Positions 16,033 to 23,577 of a DNA stretch of 36,479 nt are shown here, in pieces; within the stretch, counting starts at the first letter, position 1, and every line of letters begins with the position of its first letter. The DNA lies in NCBI GenBank assembly GCA_016218445.1, contig JACREC010000073.1, positions 1 to 36,479 on the forward strand, given 5' to 3'. The position numbers were made by a program, and so were the translations under genes. The notes below the pieces were generated by a model that was not told where the DNA came from, did not search any database, and saw only the letters and a program-made list of their open reading frames with translations. This DNA is from Nitrosomonadales bacterium (lineage in GTDB: Bacteria > Pseudomonadota > Gammaproteobacteria > Burkholderiales > Gallionellaceae).

Positions 16033-17321
16033 GCACTGAAATCGGAAAATTCAAGGCAGGCAGTCCCATGTCCGACACCCTGCGCATGGACCGGATGCCG
16101 CATATCTGGTGTCCCGGCTGCGGCATCGGCTCCGAGGTGAATTCCTTTGCAGATGCCGTCAAGCGTAGCGGCATCGACCCCAAGAAGCTGGTCGTGGTGT
16201 CGGGCATCGGCTGCACCGGACGTGTCGCGGGCTATGTCAACTTCGATTCGATCCACACCACGCACGGCCGTGCCATTCCCGTGGCCACCGGCGTCAAGCT
16301 GGCCAATCCCGAACTGACGGTGGTGGTGTTCAGCGGCGAGGGCGACCTGGCCGGTATCGGCGGCAACCACCTGATCCATGCCGCACGGCGCAACATGGAC
16401 CTGGTGGTCATCTGCAACAACAACTTCACCTATGGCATGACCGGCGGCCAGGTGACGCCGACCACGCCCAACTCCGCCGTGGCCTCGACTACGCCCTACG
16501 GCAACTACGAATATCCGTTCAGCCTGCCTTTCCTGGTCGATGCTGCCGGTGCCACCTACATCGCACGCTGGACCTCGATGCATTCGCGCAACGTTACCCA
16601 GTCGATCGAGGAAGCGCTGTTGCGCAAGGGTTTCTCCTTCATCGAGATCATCTCGCCCTGCCCGACGCTCTACCTGCGCCGCAACCGCCTCGGCGACGGC
16701 GTCGACCAGCTGCAGAATTATCAGGATAACTCGATTCTCAAGCATGGCTGCGATACCCGTGAGACGGCTATCGACTACCAGGGCAAGATCGTCATCGGCA
16801 AGTTCGTCGAAAAGAACAAGCCTACGTATCTGGAAGGCGTCGACAAGTGCTGCGTCAAGCTGGTGGGGGACGATTATCAGCTTTACGGCAAGACCATTCC
16901 GGAACGTGAGGCCGAGGAAAAAGCCGAGAAGGAAAGGATCGCCGCTCGCCGGGCTGCGATGGCAGCAGCGGAAGCGCAGGAACAGGCAGTAGCCGCAAAA
17001 CCCCGGAAAACCTCCGCGCCTGCGGTAAAGAAGGCTCCCGCCATGGCTGCGAAAACGAAGTTTCAGAGCAAGGTAATGCCTGCGAAGCAGGCGTTAGCTG
17101 GAACTAAAAAGGCTCCGGCAAAAGCTGCTGCTGCACCCAAGGCAGCGAAGAAGGTTGCGGCAAAAGCCAAGGCCAAGCCCGTGAAGAAAGCCGCGACGAA
17201 AGCCGTTAAAAAGGCCTCGGCCAAGAAGGTCGCGCCAAAGGCTCCGGCCAAGGCAGCAAAAAAGGCCGCATCCAAGGGAACCGTCAAGACCAAGGCCGCG
17301 CCTAAAAAGACCCGCAAGTAG
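16029..17321 (+). CDS. korB: 2-oxoglutarate:ferredoxin oxidoreductase beta subunit with H1-like Lys/Ala tail
   Basis: Residues 1 to ~290 are a standard TPP-binding beta subunit: HIWCPGCGIG, SGIGCTGR, the TPP/Mg motif GEGDLAGIGGNH and NNNFTYGMTGGQ. The family normally ends near here (~280-300 residues). In this protein a further ~139 residues follow (nt ~16902-17321): first a charged helix (EREAEEKAEKERIAARR), then a Lys/Ala/Pro-rich low-complexity tail with repeated KKA, KAPAKAA and KKAATK words, like histone H1 or bacterial AlgP/HctB-type proteins. The tail is in frame with no stop. Its function is unknown; it could bind nucleic acid or polyphosphate, or recruit partners. Overlaps with korA and tight spacing to korC support one operon. 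Confidence 0.88.
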   Translation: MSTEIGKFKAGSPMSDTLRMDRMPHIWCPGCGIGSEVNSFADAVKRSGIDPKKLVVVSGIGCTGRVAGYVNFDSIHTTHGRAIPVATGVKLANPELTVVVFSGEGDLAGIGGNHLIHAARRNMDLVVICNNNFTYGMTGGQVTPTTPNSAVASTTPYGNYEYPFSLPFLVDAAGATYIARWTSMHSRNVTQSIEEALLRKGFSFIEIISPCPTLYLRRNRLGDGVDQLQNYQDNSILKHGCDTRETAIDYQGKIVIGKFVEKNKPTYLEGVDKCCVKLVGDDYQLYGKTIPEREAEEKAEKERIAARRAAMAAAEAQEQAVAAKPRKTSAPAVKKAPAMAAKTKFQSKVMPAKQALAGTKKAPAKAAAAPKAAKKVAAKAKAKPVKKAATKAVKKASAKKVAPKAPAKAAKKAASKGTVKTKAAPKKTRK

Positions 17322-17332
17322 GAATCGAGCGC

Positions 17333-17899
17333 ATGAGCACACAAGAGATCAGATTTTCGGGATTCGGCGGCCAGGGCATCATTCGCTGCGCCCTGATCAC
17401 GGGCAAGGCGCTGGCCCTGTACGACGACAAGTTCGCCACGATGACCCAGAGTTTCGGCCCGGAGGCGCGCGGCAGCGCCTGTGCCGCGCAGCTCGTGGTT
17501 TCCGACGAGCGTGTCCTGTATCCGTATATCACACAACCCGGAATTCTCCTGGCGCTGTCCCAGGAGGCTTACGACAAGTATTACAGTGAGCTGCCCAAGG
17601 GGGGAACGCTGATCGTCGAGCAGGAACTGGTGAAACTGCGCGGCGAGCATCCGGATCTCAGATTGATGCGGGTGCCGGCGACCCGCTATGCCGAAGAACT
17701 GGGCAATCGCCTGTTCACCAATCTCGTGGCGCTCGGATTTTTCACCGCGGTCACCAACGTGGTCACCGCCGATGCCATGAAGAAGGCTCTGCCCGGTCTG
17801 GTTCCCGAACGTTTCCTGAAGATCAACATCAAGGCATTCGACAAGGGCTATGAACACGGCCTCCAAATGATGAGCCAAAACGGAGAAGCCGCGTCATGA
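17333..17899 (+). CDS. korC: 2-oxoglutarate:ferredoxin oxidoreductase gamma subunit
   Basis: A 188-residue gamma domain with the hallmark FSGFGGQGIIRCALITGKAL at the start and SFGPEARGSACAAQLVVSD downstream. It completes the KOR enzyme together with korD, korA and korB. The stop overlaps the hdrA start by four bases, which ties KOR expression directly to HdrA. Confidence 0.88.
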   Translation: MSTQEIRFSGFGGQGIIRCALITGKALALYDDKFATMTQSFGPEARGSACAAQLVVSDERVLYPYITQPGILLALSQEAYDKYYSELPKGGTLIVEQELVKLRGEHPDLRLMRVPATRYAEELGNRLFTNLVALGFFTAVTNVVTADAMKKALPGLVPERFLKINIKAFDKGYEHGLQMMSQNGEAAS

Positions 17900-19848
17900 G
17901 CAAGAAGCGCACCGGCGTTTTTGTCTGCCATTGCGGCACCAACATCGCCGCCACCGTCGATGTGGCGAAGGTGGCCAAGGAGATGGCCGGAGAAGACACC
18001 GTTGCTTTCACCAAGGAATACGTCTACATGTGCTCGGAACCGGGCCAGGAGTCGGTAGTCCAGGCGATCAAGGACAACAAGCTGGACAGCGTCGTTGTCA
18101 CCTGCTGTTCACCGAATTTGCATGAGAAGACCTTCCGCGATAATGCCACGCGGGCCGGCATCAATAATTTCACCTGCGAGATCGCCAATATCCGCGAGCA
18201 GTGCAGTTGGGTTCACAATGACAAAGCCAAGGGAACCGAGAAGGCAATCAAGATTTCGCGCAGCGTCGTGCGGCGGGTTAACCGCAACCAGCCCCTGGAT
18301 GCAATTGCCGTCAATGTCACGCGGCGGGCAATGGTGATAGGCGGGGGTGTCGCCGGTATCCAGGCTGCGCTCGACATCGCGAATGCCGGCGTGGAGGTGG
18401 TGCTGGTCGAGAAACAGGCTACCATCGGCGGCCGCATGCTTCAGCTCTCCGAGACTTTTCCCACACTGGATTGCTCGCAGTGCGTCCTGTCGCCCAAGAT
18501 GGTCGAGGTGAAGCGCCACCCCAAGATCAAACTGATGACCTACAGCGAAGTGCAGGAGCTCACGGGCTCCGTGGGCAACTTCCAGGTCAAAGCCCTCAAG
18601 AAACCCACCTTTGTGGATCCAGACAAGTGCAAGCTTTGCGACGAATGTACCGCAGTCTGCCCGGTAGTGGTGCCGAACGAATACGAACTTAATCTGACCG
18701 CCCGGCGCGCCATCTATATTCCTTATGCACAGGCTATTCCGGCCAGCTTCACGCTCGACGAGAGTGTCTGTCTGGGCTTGAATCCCATCGTCTGCGGCAA
18801 GTGCAAGGATGTCTGCGAGGCCGATGCCATCAACTACGATATGCGGCCCGAGACGGTGACCGAGGATGTGGGCGCCATCGTGGTGGCGACCGGCTTCGAT
18901 CTCTACGGCCAGGAGAATATGGGCGAACTCGGCGGCGGCAAGATCGAGGATGTGCTTGACGGCCTCCAGTTCGAGCGCCTGTGCTCGGCCTCGGGCGCGA
19001 CCAAGGGCCATATACTCCGGCCTTCCGATCATACAGAGCCTAAAAATGTGGTCTTTATCCAGTGCGTGGGATCGCGCGATCCAGCGAAGCATTGCGCTTA
19101 CTGCTCCAAGATCTGCTGCATGTACACCGCCAAGCATGCCCAGCTTTACAAACACCACGTACCGGACGGTCGCGCCTACGTGTTCTACATTGATATCCGC
19201 TCCGGCGGCAAGGGCTACGAGGAGTTCGTGCAGCGCACCATGGAGGACAACGATACCCTCTACCTGCGCGGCCGCGTCTCCAGGCTCTACCGGCATAACG
19301 GCAAGGTTCGCGTGCTGGGCACCGACACTCTGTCCGGCCAGAACGTGGAGATTGACGCCGACATGGTAGTGCTGGCGCTCGCCATGGTGCCCTCGAAGGG
19401 AACCACAGAGATTGCCAAGGTGCTCAAGATCGGCCGCGACAAGGACGGCTTCCTGGCCGAGGCTCACCCCAAACTGAAACCGGTCGAGAGCGTCACTGCC
19501 GGTATCTACCTGGCGGGTGCCGCCCAGGCTCCCAAGGATATCCCGGAGACCGTCGCCCAGGCCGGCGCGGCAGCCGCCAAGGTGATTGCGTTGCTGTCGC
19601 AGGCAACCCTCAGCCGCCCGCCGCTGATAGCCAGGGTACGCCGTTCCCACTGCACCGGCTGCGGCATGTGCGTCGATGCCTGCCCTTTCATAGCGATCCG
19701 GCTGGAGAATGGAAAAGCTGTGGTGAACGAGGCGCTTTGCGAGGGTTGCGGCAGTTGCTCGGCCACCTGCCTGCGCGCCGCCATAGACGTCAAGAATGTC
19801 ACGCAGCTGCAGATCTACGAAATGATCGAAGCCTGCCTGGCTGTATGA
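17896..19848 (+). CDS. hdrA: Heterodisulfide reductase subunit A-like flavoprotein
   Basis: HdrA is the FAD subunit that performs flavin-based electron bifurcation in methanogens and many anaerobes. This 650-residue protein has the N-terminal Cys domain (GVFVCHCGTNIA, CCSPNLHEKTF), the FAD fold VIGGGVAGIQAAL with EKQATIGGRM and LDCSQCVLSPKM, an inserted ferredoxin domain (CKLCDECTAVCP ... CGKCKDVC), the CVGSRDP ... YCSKICCMYTAKHA segment, and two C-terminal [4Fe-4S] sites (CTGCGMCVDACP, CEGCGSCSATC). All expected domains are present. It lies between korC and mvhD/flxD, so reduced ferredoxin made here could go straight to KOR. Confidence 0.9.
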   Translation: MSKKRTGVFVCHCGTNIAATVDVAKVAKEMAGEDTVAFTKEYVYMCSEPGQESVVQAIKDNKLDSVVVTCCSPNLHEKTFRDNATRAGINNFTCEIANIREQCSWVHNDKAKGTEKAIKISRSVVRRVNRNQPLDAIAVNVTRRAMVIGGGVAGIQAALDIANAGVEVVLVEKQATIGGRMLQLSETFPTLDCSQCVLSPKMVEVKRHPKIKLMTYSEVQELTGSVGNFQVKALKKPTFVDPDKCKLCDECTAVCPVVVPNEYELNLTARRAIYIPYAQAIPASFTLDESVCLGLNPIVCGKCKDVCEADAINYDMRPETVTEDVGAIVVATGFDLYGQENMGELGGGKIEDVLDGLQFERLCSASGATKGHILRPSDHTEPKNVVFIQCVGSRDPAKHCAYCSKICCMYTAKHAQLYKHHVPDGRAYVFYIDIRSGGKGYEEFVQRTMEDNDTLYLRGRVSRLYRHNGKVRVLGTDTLSGQNVEIDADMVVLALAMVPSKGTTEIAKVLKIGRDKDGFLAEAHPKLKPVESVTAGIYLAGAAQAPKDIPETVAQAGAAAAKVIALLSQATLSRPPLIARVRRSHCTGCGMCVDACPFIAIRLENGKAVVNEALCEGCGSCSATCLRAAIDVKNVTQLQIYEMIEACLAV

Positions 19849-19862
19849 AAGAAGGAAAATAG

Positions 19863-20297
19863 ATGTCTGAACAACAAGTTTACGAACCCAGGGTCGTCGC
19901 CTTTCTGTGCAAGTGGTGCTCGTCGGCGGGCAGCGATCTGGCTGGCGTTTCGCGCATCCAGTACCCGGCCAACGCGACACCGATCACCGTTCCATGCACC
20001 GGCGCCATATCGCCGATGTACATCATGTCGGCCTTCAACAAGGGGGCAGACGGTGTGCTGGTGTCGGGCTGCCATATCGGCGACTGCCACTACATCGAGG
20101 GCAACTATCTGGCACGGCGCAAGATGCAGTTGATCATGGAACTGCTCGAATTCATCGGCGTCGAGCCGAACCGGTTCCGCATGTCATGGGTCTCGGCCGC
20201 CGAAGGCGCCAAATTTGCCCAGGTCATCACGGACTTCGTCAATGACCTCAAGCCTCTCGGGCCGCAGGAAAAGCTGAAGAAGGCGGAGCACTCATGA
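19863..20297 (+). CDS. MvhD/FlxD-like [2Fe-2S] electron-transfer subunit
   Basis: A 144-residue protein of the MvhD family. FLCKWCSSAGSDLAG, VPCTG and GCHIGDCHYIEGN provide the conserved Cys ligands. MvhD-type proteins dock to HdrA and bring in electrons from a hydrogenase, formate dehydrogenase or Flx module. No hydrogenase genes are here; the following genes encode a NAD(P)H-type module instead, so FlxD is the better label. It overlaps the next gene by four bases. Confidence 0.87.
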   Translation: MSEQQVYEPRVVAFLCKWCSSAGSDLAGVSRIQYPANATPITVPCTGAISPMYIMSAFNKGADGVLVSGCHIGDCHYIEGNYLARRKMQLIMELLEFIGVEPNRFRMSWVSAAEGAKFAQVITDFVNDLKPLGPQEKLKKAEHS

Positions 20298-21325
20298 TCA
20301 ACGTACAGGACATCCGCGACACCGCGAGGGATCTGCTCGCGAAAGGCGAGGTCCGCGCTGTCATCGGCTACCGGCGTGGTTCGCGCGGGATGCTTGCCGA
20401 GCCCGCTTTCATCACCAGCCCGGAGCAGGCTGACGAACTTGTTTGGGATCCCACCTGCTTCCACAACCTGTCCCTGTATCTGGTCCATGACCGCAAATTT
20501 CTGGATCATATTCGCAAGAATCCGGGGGCACCTGTCGCCATCATCGCCAAGGGATGCGACGCGCGCTCTATTGTCGTGTTGCTGCAGGAGCACTACTTCA
20601 AACGCGAGGATGTCTACATTATCGGCGTGTCCTGCGAGGGCACCGGGGTGCTGGATGAGCGCAAGCTGGCTCCCCATTTGAACGGAGCCCAAGCCTCAAA
20701 CGCCGCTTTCGACGGCGACGACTTCGTGTTCACCACCGCCGAAGGCGAGAAGCGGTTGCAAGCCCGCGAGGTGATGGCGGATCGCTGCCTGGAATGCCGC
20801 ATACCCTTTCCCAAGGAGCACAACGCGGTGTTCGGCGAGGACAAGGCAGGGCGCCAAATGGAGGCGCCGTTCGCCGCACTCACCCGTTTCGAAGAGCAGG
20901 GAAGCGGTGAGCGCTGGGACTTCTGGAGCCACCATTTTGATCGCTGCATCCGTTGCTTCGCGTGCCGCTCGGTGTGCCCGATGTGCTACTGTGATGAGTG
21001 CGTGGTGGACAGCATCACCTTCCCGGTAACAACGGAAACCACGGCAGAGGATAAAGCCAATCGCGTACGCTGGATCGAGCGTTCGGCGGTGCGTTCTGAA
21101 AACATCACCTATCTCATGACGCGCGCCATGCACCTTGCTGGCCGCTGCACCGATTGCGGCGAGTGCGAGCGTGCTTGCCCGGTCAATGTCCCGATACGGT
21201 TGCTCAACAATAAAATGGAGCGGGAAGCCCGCGAACAGTTCGGCTTCGAGCCTGGAGCGAGCATTGGAGGGCCGTCGCTGGTAGCCTCTTTCCTCGACAG
21301 CGACCCCGGCGATTTCATCAGGTGA
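20294..21325 (+). CDS. FrhB/FdhB-like iron-sulfur subunit of the Flx module
   Basis: This 343-residue protein has an N-terminal FrhB-like region with IIAKGCDARSIVVLLQE and VSCEGTGV. A Cys pair follows (RCLECR), then a Cys-rich set CIRCFACRSVCPMCYCDEC and a [4Fe-4S] motif CTDCGECERACP. Such proteins are found as FlxB or FlxC components of HdrABC-FlxABCD clusters, relaying electrons between the FAD/NAD subunit and the MvhD-like subunit; which letter applies I cannot say. The TGA stop overlaps the first base of the MITE-like element at 21325. Confidence 0.75.
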   Translation: MINVQDIRDTARDLLAKGEVRAVIGYRRGSRGMLAEPAFITSPEQADELVWDPTCFHNLSLYLVHDRKFLDHIRKNPGAPVAIIAKGCDARSIVVLLQEHYFKREDVYIIGVSCEGTGVLDERKLAPHLNGAQASNAAFDGDDFVFTTAEGEKRLQAREVMADRCLECRIPFPKEHNAVFGEDKAGRQMEAPFAALTRFEEQGSGERWDFWSHHFDRCIRCFACRSVCPMCYCDECVVDSITFPVTTETTAEDKANRVRWIERSAVRSENITYLMTRAMHLAGRCTDCGECERACPVNVPIRLLNNKMEREAREQFGFEPGASIGGPSLVASFLDSDPGDFIR

Positions 21326-21592
21326 GGGCTCATTAATGGATAAGTTGAACATACGTTGCTGCGTATTCGGGATGGATGCAAGGCGCGAAACGCAGCGAAT
21401 GGTTGTTCCATTCGCAAGTTCTGTAATGCCGCAGACGCCCGAATACACAGCAACCCTCCGGGCTGGGGATGTTTTGGGCGCATCCCGGCGTTGCGAGCCG
21501 CTTATTGTGAATGACACAACCGCGCGTCTCGCGCCTTGGCCTGCACCCAAAAAAGCCCCAGCGTATGCCTAACTTATCCATTAATGAACCCT
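21325..21592. mobile_element. MITE-like element with terminal inverted repeats
   Basis: The ends AGGGCTCATTAATGGATAAG (21325 on) and CTTATCCATTAATGAACCCT (to 21592) are inverted repeats of over 20 bp with one mismatch in that stretch, and CATACG/CGTATG pair further in. The ~268-bp interior is itself partly palindromic (AAGGCGCGAAACGC against a matching downstream segment) and encodes no transposase. I see no clear target duplication. It separates two genes of an otherwise tightly packed operon. Confidence 0.75.
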
Positions 21593-21598
21593 GTCAGC

Positions 21599-22633
21599 AT
21601 GGAAAAAATTCTAAACAAGAAACACATTGACGACTGGATCGCCGCATTAGACAGCTGGGATATTCTCGGGCCGGTGCTGGAAGATGGCATCTGGGCGTAT
21701 CAGCCGGTCAGCGGCGCCGTCCGGCTCGATCACCCCAACACCAGGCAATCGCCCAAGGGGCTTGCTTTTCCCCAGCGTGAGATATTTTTCAAGTTCGAGC
21801 AGATCAAGGGCGAGGCGCCACGCCTGACCCAGGTTGTGCCGGACGAGCAGCGTCATGCCGTGTTCGGCGTCCGCCCCTGCGATGGGCGGGGAGTGCCGCG
21901 CATGGACCTGGTGTTCACCGATCATGTCGAGGATAATTACTATCAGGCGCGACGCAAGAATGTGGCCTACGTGGGCCTGGCCTGCAACAAGCCGCCCGGC
22001 CCTAACTGCTTCTGCCTGTCGGTCGGCGGGTCACCGGTTTCCACCGATGGTCTCGACGTTCAGATGACAGACCTGGGCGACCGCTACTTCGTAAAAGCGG
22101 TCACCGAAACAGGCAAGGGGCTGATGACGGCAGCCGGCAAACTGTTCGCCGAACCGTCTGCTGCCGATCAGAAACAAGTGGAACAGGTGCATGCCGATGC
22201 GGTTGCCCATCCGCAACGCGCGGTGCGCAATGTGGAGGCTGTGCCGGCCAAGTTGAAAGCAAGCTTCAAGTCACCGCTGTGGCAAGAGTTGGCGCGGGCC
22301 TGCATCGGCTGCGGCATCTGCACCTTCCTGTGCCCGACCTGCCATTGTTTTGACATCAACGACGAGGTGCAAAGCAAGGCGCCCCTGAAGGGCATCCGGG
22401 TGCGCACGTGGGACAACTGCCAGTTCCCCGACTTCACCATGCACTCCTCCGGCCACAATCCGCGGGAGAACACCGGCGCCCGGTTGCGCCAGCGGGTGGC
22501 CCACAAGTTTCAGTACTTCCCCGAGAATTTCGGAATGCCCCAGTGCACGGGTTGTGGTCGCTGTGTCAGCGAATGCCCGGTGGGGATTGATATCGTTGCA
22601 GTAGTTAACAAGGTGGTCGAAAATGCCGGATAA
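21599..22633 (+). CDS. 4Fe-4S dicluster subunit of the Flx module (HydB/AsrA-like)
   Basis: A 344-residue protein resembling the beta subunit of sulfhydrogenases and anaerobic sulfite reductase subunit A. The N-terminal region has FGVRPCDGRGVPRMDLVF; the C-terminal region has two ferredoxin motifs, CIGCGICTFLCPTCHC and CTGCGRCVSECP. The frame extends upstream into the MITE (21536), but the ATG at 21599 gives the family start. No good ribosome site lies before it; the element insertion may have separated the gene from its original translation signals. It overlaps the next gene by 11 bases. Confidence 0.78.
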   Translation: MEKILNKKHIDDWIAALDSWDILGPVLEDGIWAYQPVSGAVRLDHPNTRQSPKGLAFPQREIFFKFEQIKGEAPRLTQVVPDEQRHAVFGVRPCDGRGVPRMDLVFTDHVEDNYYQARRKNVAYVGLACNKPPGPNCFCLSVGGSPVSTDGLDVQMTDLGDRYFVKAVTETGKGLMTAAGKLFAEPSAADQKQVEQVHADAVAHPQRAVRNVEAVPAKLKASFKSPLWQELARACIGCGICTFLCPTCHCFDINDEVQSKAPLKGIRVRTWDNCQFPDFTMHSSGHNPRENTGARLRQRVAHKFQYFPENFGMPQCTGCGRCVSECPVGIDIVAVVNKVVENAG

Positions 22634-23447
22634 CATCTACCTTCCAGAACTGGCACGCATCGCTTACATCAAGGATGAGGTATATGGCGAGCGCGCCATC
22701 AAGACCTTCCGCGTCGAGCCTGTGGACGGTGAGCTCTTCGAACACGACTGCGGACAATGCGCGATGCTCTCCATTTTCGGTCGCGGCGAGTCGATGATCT
22801 CGATTGCCTCCTCACCTCTGATCAGGGAGTACAAGCAATTCAGCATCATGCGGGTAGGGCGGGTGAGTTCCGCCTTCCACGATTTGGCGGTGGGCGATGT
22901 CATCGGTTTGCGCGGGCCTTACGGCAACAGTTTCCCGGTCGATGACTGGCGTGGAAAGAATCTTTACTTCATCGGCGGTGGTTGCGGCTTGGCGCCTATC
23001 TGGCCGGTAATCACTACTGCGGTGGCGCAGCGCGCCAATTTCAAGAATATCACCGTATTCTATGGCGGACGCACCTCGCGCGACATCATGTACCGGGCGG
23101 AACTCGAGAAGCTGCGCGAATCTGTTGATGTGCATCTGTCCATAGACAAGGCAGAGGAGGGCTGGAACGAATACTGCGGTTTCGTGCCGGCAGCCGTGAT
23201 GGACAAGGATCCGGTACCCGACAATGCCATCGCGATCACTTGCGGACCGCCGATCATGATCAAGTTCGTGATCCAGAACCTGAACAAGCTCGGGTTCAAG
23301 GATGAACAGATATATACGACCATCGAGAATAAAATGAAGTGCGGCTTGGGAAAATGCGGCCGCTGTAACGTCGGCAAAGACTATGTGTGCGTCAAGGGGC
23401 CGGTCTATTCGTGGGCAGTGCTGAAGAATCTGCCAGAGGAATATTAA
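22623..23447 (+). CDS. FlxA-like FAD/NAD(P)-binding oxidoreductase subunit
   Basis: A 274-residue ferredoxin-NADP-reductase-type protein of the HydG/AsrB/PyrK group. The FAD region contains SIASSPLI; the NAD(P) region contains YFIGGGCGLAPIWPVI and ITCGPPIMIKFVI. At the C-terminus, CGLGKCGRCNVG with a later Cys (YVCVKGPV) is a [2Fe-2S] site. This should be the NAD(P)H entry or exit point of the HdrABC-FlxABCD-like complex. NADH versus NADPH cannot be told by eye. It ends the first operon block and is followed by an inverted repeat. Confidence 0.83.
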   Translation: MPDNIYLPELARIAYIKDEVYGERAIKTFRVEPVDGELFEHDCGQCAMLSIFGRGESMISIASSPLIREYKQFSIMRVGRVSSAFHDLAVGDVIGLRGPYGNSFPVDDWRGKNLYFIGGGCGLAPIWPVITTAVAQRANFKNITVFYGGRTSRDIMYRAELEKLRESVDVHLSIDKAEEGWNEYCGFVPAAVMDKDPVPDNAIAITCGPPIMIKFVIQNLNKLGFKDEQIYTTIENKMKCGLGKCGRCNVGKDYVCVKGPVYSWAVLKNLPEEY

Positions 23448-23451
23448 ATAC

Positions 23452-23539
23452 TAGTCGTTAGTCGCTGGTCGTTAGTTAAACCAAAACCCGCGCAACGGAC
23501 AAAGTCAACTAACGACTAGCGTCTAACGACTAACGACTG
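23452..23539. repeat. GTCGTTA inverted-repeat array
   Basis: The left arm (about 23452-23476) has tandem AGTCGTTAGTCG-type words and the right arm (23509-23539) the complementary ACTAACGACTAGCG words. It could form a long hairpin between the flx genes and aclB. It has no terminator-like T-tract at its end. Confidence 0.75.
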
Positions 23540-23577
23540 GTTTCACAGAATTTGATAAAAAGGGGAGTAAAAAAACA

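Noticed and set aside
18109-19980. 623-codon minus-strand open frame across hdrA
   Set aside because: Exactly antisense to a well-supported gene; long antisense frames are expected from the GC-rich codon use. No recognisable domains.
21336-21581. Short open frames on both strands inside the MITE-like element
   Set aside because: They arise from the palindromic element itself, have no ribosome sites and show no transposase motifs.
20294-23447. Hydrogenase or anaerobic sulfite reductase operon
   Set aside because: The FeS and FAD/NAD subunits resemble sulfhydrogenase and AsrAB components, but no NiFe hydrogenase large/small subunit or siroheme subunit is present, and the mvhD-hdrA context fits Flx better.
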